DNA of 64,000 nt from Usnea hakonensis (GCA_013423325.1 BLJB01000270.1:1-64000); one strand, 5' to 3'; positions 45,620 through 56,700 are shown, counted from the stretch's first letter. The notes: generated by a model from the letters alone, not told the origin. Translations and numbers: made by a program.

Positions 45620-46507
45620 TCATGTCCTTTCGTCCTTGATCTGACCGTCCTTCATAGCATACAGTATCATCACTCTCTGCATGTCCTTCTGGTTTGCCGG
45701 GAAAGGCTGTCCCCTTTTCGCCAAAACATCTATCTTCAGCACGTCCCACCCCTTGACCGCTCTTTCCATGGGTCTCTTTCCATCCGAATCTCGATCGCGA
45801 AGAATCGCGCCTCGTTCCAGTAATGTCTGTACCATAACACCCGATCCGAAAGTTATGGCCCAGTCCAAGGGTGTGTCGGAATTATCGTCAGGAGCTTCCA
45901 TTTCTGCACCGTGCTTTAAAAGCACGTCTACCAGGTCCGTGTGAGACGTTTGCGCAACAACATGCAAAGGTGTCAGGCCAAGTCTTTTGCGTAGGTTGAC
46001 ATCTGCGCCATGCTCAAGCAAGAGACTGGCAATCGAGGTATGCCCACGAATAACAGCGAAGTGTAACGCGGCGCGATCATCTAGTTCTGTAGCGTTGACC
46101 GTTGCATTGTTTTCAATGAGGAAATGGACAATACTGAGATGCCCGTGTCGAGAGGCAACCTGCAGAAGTGTCATGGAGTATTTGTCTTCAGCGTCCACAT
46201 GCACACCGCGCTCGAATACAAGTCGTCGAAGTTCTGTGAGGTTTCCGCTTTCTGCGGCGGCATGAGCGGCTTCCCACTCGGTCAGTGTCTTCGCGCCTTC
46301 AATCTCCTCGTCTCTTTCATCCTTTCCTTCCTCAATCATTTCGACCTCTTTAGGCTTCAGGTCTTTGACAGTAGATTCTCCATGCATTGGCGCTCGAACA
46401 CTGCTGGATTGACGTTGTATTACTATCGAGGACACTGCAAGTACGAGGAGAAGTACTAAAACTGCACCGAATGCTCCGCTCGAGGCATGGTCGAGGGTCG
46501 CCATCAC
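45620..46507 (-). CDS. Membrane-anchored ankyrin-repeat protein
   Basis: Single exon, 295 residues. Residues 12-31 form a hydrophobic helix ('AFGAVLVLLLVLAVSSIVIQ'), then a charged Glu-rich linker, then about five ankyrin units from residue 77 ('WEAAHAAAESGNLTELRRLV', 'TLLQVASRHGHLSIVHFLIENNATVNATELDD', 'AALHFAVIRGHTSIASLLLEHGADVNLRKRLG', 'TPLHVVAQTSHTDLVDVLLKHGAEMEAPDDNSD', 'TPLDWAITFGSGVMVQTLLERGA'). Ankyrins mediate protein binding; no effector domain is present. It is transcribed away from the unknown gene at 46775 across a 267 bp shared promoter. Role unknown. Confidence 0.8.
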   Translation of the reverse strand: MMATLDHASSGAFGAVLVLLLVLAVSSIVIQRQSSSVRAPMHGESTVKDLKPKEVEMIEEGKDERDEEIEGAKTLTEWEAAHAAAESGNLTELRRLVFERGVHVDAEDKYSMTLLQVASRHGHLSIVHFLIENNATVNATELDDRAALHFAVIRGHTSIASLLLEHGADVNLRKRLGLTPLHVVAQTSHTDLVDVLLKHGAEMEAPDDNSDTPLDWAITFGSGVMVQTLLERGAILRDRDSDGKRPMERAVKGWDVLKIDVLAKRGQPFPANQKDMQRVMILYAMKDGQIKDERT

Positions 46508-46774
46508 ACCAAGGGCAATGTAGATCTTGCTACACCAACATTGAGTGCGAGACGACTGTCCAGTCCTTTGTTCGTGCTCTTAAATCGTGGGAAGATGGGC
46601 GAAGCCAACCAATACCTTGGCAGGACCTTGGCAGGACCTTGGCACCTTGGCATATGACCCTTTTCGGACCAGTGGCTTACGCTAGAGACAGGTCTAGATC
46701 CCCTTTCTACAATAAGTCCGCGAAGCAGCTCCCACTTCTCCTCTTTCTCCATCTCCTTAGACTCTGCAGGCATC
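46508..46774. promoter_or_regulatory. Compact bidirectional promoter with 11 bp tandem repeat
   Basis: 267 bp between two divergent starts. At 46614-46652 the unit ACCTTGGCAGG is repeated (two full copies followed by two shortened ACCTTGGC copies). No TATA box is obvious. The repeats could be transcription-factor sites shared by both genes. Confidence 0.5.
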
Positions 46775-48067
46775 ATGGCGGTCGACTGGAGTATGGCAGC
46801 TGTCATCGTCGCAATTGCCATTATACCCTTAATGGTATCGTCCACAGCCGCAGATTTCATACAGGGCATTGGCGGTCGGCTTCGGGGCTTTATATGGCCC
46901 AAGACAGCACAATGTGAATCTTTACTTTGGGTCGACATGCCATCTGACAATGATGGAATCCACGACTGCGGCGTCACTCCAGCTTCTTGCCTCCATCGCA
47001 GTAGTCGAGGCACCCATATTATGGGCCTGAATTGCTGTGACTCAACCATTGCCATCGTCTTCAATCGAGCCTGGAACTCTCCCGGGAGACGCGCAAGGAA
47101 ACCTTGCAGAAAGCCACAGCAGCTGGACCCCGGCAAGACCTATATTAGAACAGACGCAAAAACTGTGCTCGCTTTCTTTGCATATGCGACTTCAAAATAT
47201 GACATTGCCTCATCTATCAACAAGAGACTTGTCATATTTGGCGACTCTAGCTCTGTTTGCGGCATGAAGTTTGAAGACGCGGAGCTTGAGCTGGAGGAAG
47301 TCCCTGGCCTGAAGGGAGGAAAAACCGTGCTTGTAGCACATTTGAAAGGCTTTCTTATAGAAACTAATATACCAATTAAATTGACTAAGAATGAACTTCA
47401 CAATATGATCGAGGGTTATCCACCTCTTTACCGCGAAAGCTTCCAGATGAGACCCTCCGCCCCACATACGCCATACCCCATCAAAGAATTTCGGGATTTC
47501 CAAGTCCGCGGCGCTTGGATAATTGCCGTGGGTCTCGCTAAAGGTATCCATGCGGCGATGCCAATCTTCTTCGATCCGCTACCGCCCGGATCCCATGATC
47601 GATTCGATCCGTGTAGCGGGTTCGGGAAACCAAACAATCCCATCACACGCGTCATTCGGACTTTGAAACTCATCCAGACGGCATTCTCCACGGCTTCCGA
47701 TAACGATAGGAAGAACATTGACGTGGTTATCAAAGCCATCACTGTCATGCATGGCACCAGGACGGAAAGCAATGTGTACTCCTTCATCGTCGGTACTGAT
47801 CTCCACAATGCGGTTCCGATCAGACTTTCGGCTCAGCAGTGTGATTTTGTACTTGGGCTTTTCAAAACAAATGTGACGGATAGCTCGGTGTTGTCGCTGA
47901 CTGACAAAATGCAGTTGGATCCTATTCTATTGCAGGTGTTGTATGTGGCTCTCTGGGGGACTATTGAGGTTGTGAGATACTACAAGAACAATTATAATCA
48001 AGTCAGAATTCCGGACATACTGAAGAAACATGATGTGGTGTATTTGAGAGGCTGCGATGGCGACTGA
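46775..48067 (+). CDS. Unrecognised fungal protein with N-terminal membrane segment
   Basis: Single exon, 430 residues. The N-terminus has a hydrophobic segment at about residues 7-24 ('MAAVIVAIAIIPLMVSS'), perhaps a signal anchor. The body has phrases I associate with an uncharacterised mould family: 'YIRTDAKTVLAFFAYA', 'HLKGFLIETNIPIKLTKNELHNMIEGYPPLYRE', 'FQVRGAWIIAVGLAKGIH', 'QCDFVLGLF', 'ALWGTIEVVRYYKNN' and the terminal 'VVYLRGCDGD'. No catalytic motif, repeat or known domain can be named. The 3' end may carry a missed intron because relatives appear to end near 'VYLRDC', but the stop here fits that. It shares its promoter with the ankyrin gene. Confidence 0.65.
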   Translation: MAVDWSMAAVIVAIAIIPLMVSSTAADFIQGIGGRLRGFIWPKTAQCESLLWVDMPSDNDGIHDCGVTPASCLHRSSRGTHIMGLNCCDSTIAIVFNRAWNSPGRRARKPCRKPQQLDPGKTYIRTDAKTVLAFFAYATSKYDIASSINKRLVIFGDSSSVCGMKFEDAELELEEVPGLKGGKTVLVAHLKGFLIETNIPIKLTKNELHNMIEGYPPLYRESFQMRPSAPHTPYPIKEFRDFQVRGAWIIAVGLAKGIHAAMPIFFDPLPPGSHDRFDPCSGFGKPNNPITRVIRTLKLIQTAFSTASDNDRKNIDVVIKAITVMHGTRTESNVYSFIVGTDLHNAVPIRLSAQQCDFVLGLFKTNVTDSSVLSLTDKMQLDPILLQVLYVALWGTIEVVRYYKNNYNQVRIPDILKKHDVVYLRGCDGD

Positions 48068-48543
48068 TGAGTACCGCTCATGGCGCTCATTGAGGCGATG
48101 GGCGGCGAAGGAAAGAGGTGGGCCGTTCGGATATAGATTGGAGGAAGTATGTCATAATGTGTTGATCCCGTCGGACAGGCTTGGCCAAGCGCCACCGCTC
48201 GACGACAGACTTGTTTCTTGCTTCCGTAGTCTTGTCCGCTACAGCCACAACTACTTTCTATCCTCCTTCGCTGTGTAGCTGGCAGTGGTGGCTACAGACT
48301 TCATTACCACTGCACTATTGCTTCAAGTGTTGACGCACGGGCTTGGTCTTTGAAATCTCGATACGAAGGATGGCCTAAAATCTTCTCGATTTCATTTAAG
48401 ACTACTGAATCTGCAAGATGCGTGGGCTCTTTGGTCTTGCCTAATTCTCTTCCGAGGTTTGATCGTCTCCCAGTGGTTGACCTGAACATATTTACGCCGT
48501 AAACGAATCAAGGTCCACGGAAGCGCTGCACAAGGGAAGATCA
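48068..48543. other. Intergenic region between convergent genes
   Basis: 476 bp, 3' flanks of the unknown protein gene and the lysozyme gene. No feature seen. Confidence 0.3.
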
Positions 48544-49897
48544 TTACTGGTAGCTACCTGCCAATCAGCACTGAGAGTCCGACATGACCACATTGTGGTT
48601 CTGGGTACTTACCGAGATGATATTGCTTGGCGTACGCGGTTGTCCAACCACCAAAGAATTTGTCCACCGTGGAGACTCCTGGCTCGAAGTCGTCTTGGAC
48701 GGCCCAGAGCGGTAGATCGCTTCCAATATCCGTGTTTATCGATGCGAACATTGAGGTCCATTGGCCACTATTAATCCTCTGTCAGATACACTATGAGGCA
48801 GCCGCTGGCCTCGGTGGAATGGCCTTACTAGTTGGCATATATCCCCCAACTCCGCCCCGTAGCTTTGATGGCTGCGACCCACTGCTTGGCCAGAGCTTCG
48901 TTACCAGAACTTCCAAGCTGCCATGCATTGCACGCCACCCCCGATTGACTGGCATCTTCCGGTTCAATGTCCAGCCAGAGATGGTCGACTGGAATGTTGT
49001 TGCTGTCGATGGCGGCGAGGAACTCGCTTATCTGGGTGGAGATGGACTTGCAGGCCACTCCTGTTGGCTGCGTTCCTGTGCCTGTTGTTTGTAAGTAGAA
49101 TGTAGGCGTGAGTTTGGTAAAGACGTACAAGGGAACATGTATGCGTCTATGCTGGTAATGCCGACGGCTTTCGCTGCTTTGTACGTGGCTGCCATGTTCG
49201 AATCTACAGCTCCGCCCTGCACCAGTCTCTTAGTGACGTTTGTTGATATGTCAAATGAAGGAGGTCTTACAGAACCACAAGCTTGTGTATAGCCACGTGG
49301 TATGACCTTCTTGATCCCCTTCCCCGCAGCGCAGGTCCAGAAGCTACTCGACTGAGCAGCCGAAAGATCAAAGCTGGGCAAATCTCCACCGCTAGGCGGC
49401 GACGGCGAAGAGCTCGCCACACAACACTATCCCCCTTGTTAGCTACCCCGATCCCAAATCTAGATTGGGCCCAAACTCACCTCGATGTCGCTCGGCCCCG
49501 GACACACGCCCGCAACAAAATCCCCCGCGCACACGTCCCCGGTGTTGATACAGGTCCCGCTGGCGCCGCTGCTCGTGCTGCAGCTCGTCGTCACGCAGCA
49601 TTCTACGCTGGATGGGTCGTTGGGACAGTAGCTTGCGACGCTGAAACCGCTGGTTGTGCAGCTGCTTGTTTGCTGGCATGTGCCGGAGCCATACTGGTTT
49701 TTATTGAACGAGATTAGTTGTTCTGCAAGAGGGATGAGGGGACGGGGTCGGCGTACGGGGGTGCTACATGTTGAGCCAATGGCGCGCGGGGTTAGTGGTG
49801 AGGTGGCTGCGCCGGCGTGGAAGTCGGGTGAGGGGGGGAATGCGTGGGCTATGCTGAGCCAGATGGTGGGTAGGAGGTAGAGGGTCTTCGGATACAT
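48544..49897 (-). CDS. GH25 lysozyme (muramidase) with N-terminal Cys-rich module, secreted
   Basis: Seven exons (49757-49897, 49481-49693, 49271-49426, 49129-49216, 48829-49081, 48613-48767, 48544-48557) give 339 residues. Residues 1-19 form a signal peptide. A Cys-rich module follows ('CSTPYGSGTCQQTSSC', 'SYCPNDPSSVECCVTTSC', 'GVCPGPSDIECCV') of a kind often put before fungal hydrolase domains. The GH25 barrel then starts at 'FDLSAAQSSSFWTCAA' and holds the hallmark 'LWLDIEPED' (Asp237, Glu239), with 'WGIYANYGQW', 'PLWAVQDD' and 'WTTAYAKQYHLG' near the end. GH25 enzymes cut the NAM-NAG bond of bacterial peptidoglycan, so a role against bacteria or in feeding on them is likely. All six introns (47-63 nt) close in frame. 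Confidence 0.9.
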
Positions 49898-51790
49898 TAT
49901 TGTTTGTTAACTCGAGATTATGATAAATCCACTACTCTATTCGGAGAGATGAATCATTCGAGAAAAAACCGAAGATTCACACTTTTTAACGAAACACGCC
50001 ATCCCCCCCCTTCAGAAGAAAAAAAAAGAAATTCTTCAGAGCCGAGGCGCGTGGAATTATGAAATCGCACTAACCTAACCTATACTCTATCAAGCAGGTA
50101 CCAAAACTCCCATTGCGCCAATCGCATCTTCGAACCGTGACCCGGGGCGCTCTAAGCTACCTACCTTACCTTAGCTCTGCATAGGTGCTAGCGGAACGGC
50201 CCCAACGCCCCCACGATACGCCCCCACGGTGGTTGGCGTGGCGTGGGGGCTGTGACGCTATTTTTGACTTTCGTTTGGTTTGGGAGGATGAGCTGTTGAT
50301 GTTTTGTGCCTGCTTGGCCCCCAAGGTATGTATAGGCGCGAATGGTGGGAAGTGCTTAGATGGGGGCCTTTTGGGTACGAGTACGACGCTTTTTTTTCTT
50401 CTCTTTTTTGTGGTTGGGTTTTTGGTTGGTGGCGGTGAGGTTTGTGCGGCGCTGCTGTGTAGCGCTGGCGCTGGGATTTGGGTGTGGTTTTTGAGTGGCG
50501 ATGGGATTGGTAGAGAAGATGGGTGCGGTTGGATGAGGGTTGTAGAAAAAAGGGGGGTTTTCTGTTTGCCTGCACTGGCTTTTTTTTTTTTGGAGGGAGT
50601 GATGGCGTAGGGTAGGATGTCTTTAATAATGACGATATCGATTCCTTGAAGGTGCGCGCACGACTTGGGGTTGTGGACTTGCGGGGGCCGGGGGGTCTGA
50701 TCTGATGGGGGTTTGGCTGCTGTGCGCTTCGATGGTGGGCCCCACTGACTGACTGACTTAGTCTGATTCTGGTGTGAATGGAGAGTCTTTTGATAATTAC
50801 CCACTGGACTGGGATGGCTACCTCTTCACACTCAAGCCGTTATAGCAGACCGATGGAAAATTGCCCCCACCCCCCACCCTAGCTTCGCTCTAGCACCTTC
50901 TTCATCATCATCGCTGTTGGCTCTGGGAGGTCACGTACGTGTTAGTGCCTTCTTTTTTATATGTACTCTTGAAGAATGTCTTCGTTGCATTCCCTAGACG
51001 ATCGTTCTCAGGCTGGAGTGTTGTGAGTGACTGGTAAGCGCTCTGAGAGTCGGAGCTGAGAGAAGAGGGTTAGCTGGGGTGGGTGGAGGGTGGGGTGGGA
51101 TTGGAAAGGGTGGTTTGGAGGGGAGAGAGGAGGGGAGAGGGATTTGCGGCGGGGGAGGGGGGGAGGGGTGCGGTGGATAGGTGTTGTTTTGGGGAGGGGA
51201 TGGGTGGGGTGGAGTGGGGGGGAGGGGGTTTGCGGTTGTTGCTGGTTGTAGAGGGAGATGGGAGTAGGGAGCGGTGCTGAGATTCTGTGTGGATGAGAGG
51301 ATTGAGACTGGTGGTAAGGGCTGGGAGGAGTGGTTTGAGTTGTTTTGGTAGCTGGGGATTTTGTTCGAGGAGTAGGGAATTCAGGTAAGGTAATTTTGGG
51401 AGGATTGGAGGTGTTGGTTTGGAGCCGGGGACGGCGGGAGGGTTTGGATGGCTTAGGGAGACGAGGTCAGGTTTGGGAACGCATTGTGAAATGGTTGAAG
51501 AAGGTGGTGAGAAAAGGGACAAGTGTGCTGCTTGAGAGGGAAGGGAATAGTCAAGGTAAGTATGTCTGCTGATATTTGAAGGGGAGTACAACATAAATAC
51601 ATGAAAACTTGATCCAAACAATACACGTGTAATGATCATTGAAAGTAATCAAACTGAGGTCTCTGTTTGCTTTTTACCTTGGGAATCCTCCAAAATTTGC
51701 TCCAAACCATATAACGACAGCGGTGATACATGTCCATAACGCAATATGTATTGGTATCCATATCAAGACTGATATTGCCAATAGAGGCAA
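49898..51790. other. Intergenic region with skewed low-complexity sequence
   Basis: About 1.9 kb. Two long frames (50166-50804 and 51070-51639, minus strand) are Pro/Ser/Lys-rich and arise from purine/pyrimidine strand bias (the plus strand is G-rich at 50380-50600 and 51070-51330). I found no domain, signal or splice chain, so neither is called. Bases 51674-51790 are the untranslated remnant of a membrane tail of the multicopper oxidase. Confidence 0.35.
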
Positions 51791-53718
51791 TTAGACCAGT
51801 GCTCTGTATCCCCGTATTAGCTATGTTGACGTTGAGATTGTAAACTGTTCGAAGATATGACTCACCCCTGATCATTGATAGGCGGAGGGACATTGTTCGC
51901 CCCCTTCAGATCCGTATAATTCACCGTGTTGGCCGCTGCGTTGCCCATGTATGGTAGTCCCTGGTCTTTGCACACCTGGAATTGATCCGCGGGCACTTTT
52001 TGCGATTGCAGCTGCAGAGGAGCTTCGATAAAGGTCACGAAGAAGCCGGCGATTAGATGCCAGTCTATGTGGCAGTGCCATGCCCAGACGCGTGCAAGTA
52101 CCAGGTCAGCAAAGTGTAAGGTGGGCATGGGGTTGAGGGGCACTTATCAGGATTGTCGGCTATGAACCGGAGCACGACGTAACCACCCATGTTGACCTTG
52201 ACAACGTCTCGACGTATGGGAGTCGCGGGGGGGTTTATCAGTTGGCCACCGTAAGGACCAGCGTTGTTGGCAGAGCGCTGTACAATTTGAAAATTGTGGC
52301 CATGCAAGTGGAGGGGATGGCCGCCGCTGTCATAATTGTTGACGACAACCTCAACTACGTCGAAGTGGTTGAGTACTTGAGGGTTAGTGGCGTGACCGTA
52401 TACGATTGGGTTGGTTGCGTCTTTGCCGACGCTCAACGCTGTGTAAAGTGAAGGCACTTTCGGCTCCACGTAGGTGCTGTTGTTGATGGTGAATCTGAGT
52501 TCAGATGTTAGTGATGTAGCATCCAACAGCAGTGGAGACTACCTACCGATTCTGGTTGTCAGTGACTCCAGAGTTGATGTTAAGCACCACCTGACGGGTG
52601 ACACCCTTGAACAGGGGTGTTTTGTCATACGGTACTAGACCAAAATCATCCAAGGCCAAGCCAGCATCGTACGATGCGAAAGTGGGGGCTTCTGATGGTA
52701 ACGGCTTCGCGGTGTTGTAAACCAAATACCCGGTAGCGTTCATTTCGAGCACGGCAGCGGGATCGTCGAACATGGTGGGATCCATGGCGCCAACAAAGGC
52801 GAAGTTCTGACTAGCAGTAGGCTTCGCGGTGATCAGTACACTCATGCGCTGAGCGTTAGAAAGGTAGCCGAGGTCAGTCTTCTGGGCTACGGTGTAGACA
52901 CCATCGACCTCAATGATGGTCATCTCATGTTGGTCGAACTTGACAAAAAATGAGGCAAAGTTGGACATGTTTATGATCCTAACCATGTAGGTCTTGCCGG
53001 GGGTAATCGCGAATGAGGTCGTCGCATTGTCATTGATGATTGCTGTTTGCGGGACCGGTTCTGCATGGCGGATTTTAAGCTTTGCGGCCCCCATGCGGGA
53101 AGGAAGCGGACTTACCAACACCGTTGGGGTTCTGAGTTGTAGAGAGGAAGCCAGGGATCATCTCGGGCATCTGTTTGTGGTACCAATCCGAGAGGGTCAG
53201 GACTAGCTCTTGATCATATTGCCCGGCGTAGGGTGAGGCTGGGTCATGGATCAGGATTGGCCCTCTAAATCCGTCAGGGTATTGGCCTCTGTTGTGAGAG
53301 TGATACCAGTAGGTGCCAGGCTGAGTAATCTGTCCTAGGTTTCAGCCTCGTAGTCTTCGATTGCGGCTAATGGAGTGGTACTCACCGTAAAGACATGGGT
53401 AAATGTCTCTCCAGGGCCGATGGGACATTGCACGACTCCCGTCGGGCCATCCATAGAATTTGTACCGTTTTGAAAAAGGCCGTGGAAGTGTACACTGGTC
53501 GTCTCGTTTCCTAGCTGGTTAGTTAGGTGCACAGTGACCTGTTCGCCAACATTGGCCGTGATTGCGGGCACAGGCCATTGATTGTTAATGCCAATGACAG
53601 GTCGCATGTGCAGGCCATCGGGGTTCCTGTTGACCCAGGTGACGTCCCAATTGTAGACAGCAGCCGATACACCAAGACCGTAGCCCAAGCTAACCAGAAG
53701 GGATGGGATCGTGAGCAT
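51791..53718 (-). CDS. Multicopper oxidase (Fet3/laccase type), secreted
   Basis: Exons 53386-53718, 53116-53329, 52547-53060, 52148-52494, 51866-52091 and 51791-51803 give 548 residues. After a signal peptide (about 1-20) come three cupredoxin domains. All copper ligands are visible: 'HFHGL', 'WYHSHNRGQ', 'HPLHLHGHNF' and 'HCHIDWHLIAGF'. 'NRNPDGLHMRPVIGINNQWP' resembles Fet3 ferroxidases. The residue at the type-1 axial position is Phe, as in high-potential laccases, where Fet3 has Leu. Such enzymes oxidise Fe(II), phenols or melanin precursors with O2. Intron 4 (52092-52147) has AT..AC ends. The frame stops at 'DQGALV', directly before an in-frame hydrophobic stretch. No iron permease gene lies nearby within the window. 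Confidence 0.88.
52092..52147 (-). other. AT-AC intron in the multicopper oxidase
   Basis: 56 nt beginning ATAAGT and ending TTGCAC on the minus strand, with a GCTGAC branch-like site 14 nt from its end. Removing exactly these bases yields 'DNPG|VWAWHCHIDWH', the universally conserved copper site, in phase 1. No AG lies between the donor region and the conserved coding sequence, so a GT-AG solution is not available. Confidence 0.75.
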
Positions 53719-56700
53719 CGTGGCAGTAGATCTGGGTAATTTAGTCTGAGAATTTTGGCACAGGACTGAGAAAGAAGACGAGATCTATCCATCTCTTATA
53801 CGTCGCAGCGGCCTTCCAAAGGCTGCCCCGACCTTTCCTGAAACTGCTTTTTGTCCCAAGGACTCCCCTAATTTCCGCATCAGCTTCGCCGCCAGAGCTG
53901 GTCGGAGATCCGGTAGCAATAGGTGTGGACCCATTGATCAGCCGTGATTGACATCATTCGTATTGGATCCTGTAGACCCCCATCACGGCTTGTGATCCGC
54001 TCGCAGCCACACCCTTAGTTGAAGAAGCTGGAGCAGGCTCGTCGTGAAATTTCCGAAGAAGGAAGTCAGCTGAGAGATAAAATTGCACACGGATAGCCCT
54101 GGCTTGAAATATTATCGTAATATTAATTACAGCCGGGACGGAGAGGATTGTACTAAGAATGAGCTGACTGTCTAAAGCCTGGTAAGAACCCAACGAACAA
54201 ATGGAAAAGCAACAGCGATTGTCACCAAATATAGTCGAGATACCTCTTTCAATCATAGTAATGTTTCCCATACCAGTCATTGACAATTGAACAGACATGA
54301 TCATGGAAATCATGCGGAAAAAGATCAAAGCTACCCACCTGTGGGAGTAAGGCAGGAACATCGGTAGTGACCAGACACCGGGTTACCCGAAAAGGAACAA
54401 AAATCCAGCCATATAAAACGCCAAAAATATAGAATAGTACAATGGGATATGATATGAGTGCCGGTGATGGTATCTGCTTTAATCCGAGGAATCCAACCAC
54501 GAGCTGAGCGTCGCTCGTCTAGAGTTGACAAAAAGTGCAGTTGCAGGACACGCACGAGACGATCTGCAGACTAGTGGTTTCAGTATTCAAAATCCTTACC
54601 ACGCCGCAGTGCTTTCGAGTCCGGAAATACGGGATCAGGGTCTCTTCGGGTATGACCGCTATGCATTTCTTTTGCAATGAATGATAAGCCAGCAGGAATT
54701 GTTGGAAAATACAGTCAGAATCAGCAGCCCATATTCTTAGGCCTGGACCTGGCTAATTACCGTATTTTTGCCGGTCAAGTAGTCTTCCGATCGCAGTGCC
54801 GTAAGTACAGCTGGCGAAGCGTTGTGGCTTACGCAAATTGGAGAGGATATCGGTTGACGTTGGGAATCTGGCGCATTATCGCTAATCTTGTGGATGGAAG
54901 AGAGTTGAAAAGTCGGAAAGATGGTGGGCATATAAAGTTCTGACACCCAGCCTTATATGTTGTACTGCCTGTTTTCCGAGGCGTTGCCGCTCCTCATTTC
55001 TGGTCGACGGGACTTAGCAACATTCCTTCCCGCGCCATGTGAAAAGAACCAATCAAAAAAAGTCAATTACAAATATAGATGCACTTTGAGGTCATCTGGT
55101 ACCTTTTATACTCTCGAACGGTGCGCGGATAATTAGTGCCGATCTAGGAATGACAGATAGTATGACAGACGAGAGGTAACCTCGCATCAGACCCAAGCGG
55201 AAATAACCATGTCAAACTTGACCTCACTCGCTTGACAAGGATCCACTTTTTTAAGACCGTGGCTCGTGCTGTCATGGTGGGGGCCATCGACGATGAGTTA
55301 CCTAATTTTGTACAGTAAGACGGATATTCGCTCCGTGCTCTTGAGATAGGGGTTCTGCATCTATCTCATGACTCGACATCAGACAGCTTCCTGAGAGCCC
55401 GCCATCGACAGTCTGCTATCCGATTTAGCCGGGTACATCATCGCGATCTTGTTAATGGCTTCGCAGCTTCAACCAAAAACCCTACAGAATTTTCGATCAA
55501 GGAGCTGCTATTTGGTGGACCCGCCGCTCTGCAGCCTTGAGATTTTGGACCCAAGGATCTCGTATAGTATGTGGCAAGGCTTTTGGGCCTATGGCCAGAT
55601 GGTATCGCGGAAAAATTCTCCCTTTTTTGTGGTGTGACTGGTGCTGGTTACTGGTGTAATGAATAAATTGACCGTCTACGGACTCCTCGTGTCTGACCAA
55701 CTTGATAACCATGGAATCCTTTGGCAGAGCTTGCGAGGCACAGTAAAGGCTTGTCATAGTCTTCTTCATCATCCACTCGCATCCTCCACGTGGTAGGATC
55801 GGTCAGCTACCAACGTTGAACTGTAGTGCTGTTTAGCGTGCTCTTAGCCATGTCAGCTGAGGTTACCATACCAGCCGTCAAGTTGATAGGGCGTGATCTA
55901 AAAGCTTACTAGAGGCGATTTGTGATTTGAAAAACCCTTTACTCAGCCGTGGCTAAATGGGGTTCCCAGCTTATACAAGCAACGTCGGAAGAGCCTCAGG
56001 CTAGAGTAGTGACAAATGAGGCTTTGCTCGAAGACAATGATATGATAGGTCATGAAGAAAATGTAGATTAACTATTCCAGTGCGTCGGTCTAGTCAGGAG
56101 TCAGACATCATCAGAAGCAGGTGCGAAATTAGATTTGATATACGCCCATCAGTTTTATGAAGACAATCTTTAAAGTAGCGTCAGAATTGCTTGGCAAAGA
56201 GGTAAGGACGTACCTAGGATGTGCCAAGGGTACCTGCTTTATCTTCTGCATATCCGGTGCTCCGTGCATTACTTTACGCCTAATGTCGCATGACTGCTTC
56301 GGCACGGACCGACTGCATTGAAGTATAATGGAGCAAGTACCTAGGTACCTTCAACATCAAAATGCAACTGCAGCTTTCCCGTATTTGTACGATTTTTTTT
56401 CCTCTTATCTGACCGACTCGAGAGAGCAGATAGCAGCGTGACATTTCGGACTTCTTATTGTACTGTCGTAAAGGGATTGTTGGTGCAAGCATGACTACAG
56501 TACCTTCTTTGGAACACGGACGGTTTCAGATCCCTGCCTAGGAAATCCCACATAACCAATCACGAGTGGGGGGAATTATGAATTGGGAGCAGTGTAACTC
56601 ATCCAACCAATCTGAGCGCTCCAGACAATACGCATGGACCGTGATAGGGCAGATTTCAGTGTCACTTCTTCAAATACTTCTAGCGTTTCAGAGTAGGTTC

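Noticed and set aside
50166..50804. 212-codon minus-strand frame and 141-codon plus-strand frame over the same bases
   Set aside because: Both are products of G-rich/T-rich strand bias, with runs of Lys, Pro and Ser or Phe and Gly. No domain, splice chain or conserved motif.
51070..51639. 189-codon Pro/Ser-rich minus-strand frame
   Set aside because: Purine tract on the other strand explains the openness and composition; no link to the multicopper oxidase and no recognisable domain.
26099..53718. Idea of a secondary-metabolite cluster (epoxide hydrolase, multicopper oxidase, DAHP synthase)
   Set aside because: No polyketide synthase, NRPS, terpene synthase or pathway regulator is present, and the genes are spread over 40 kb among unrelated ones.
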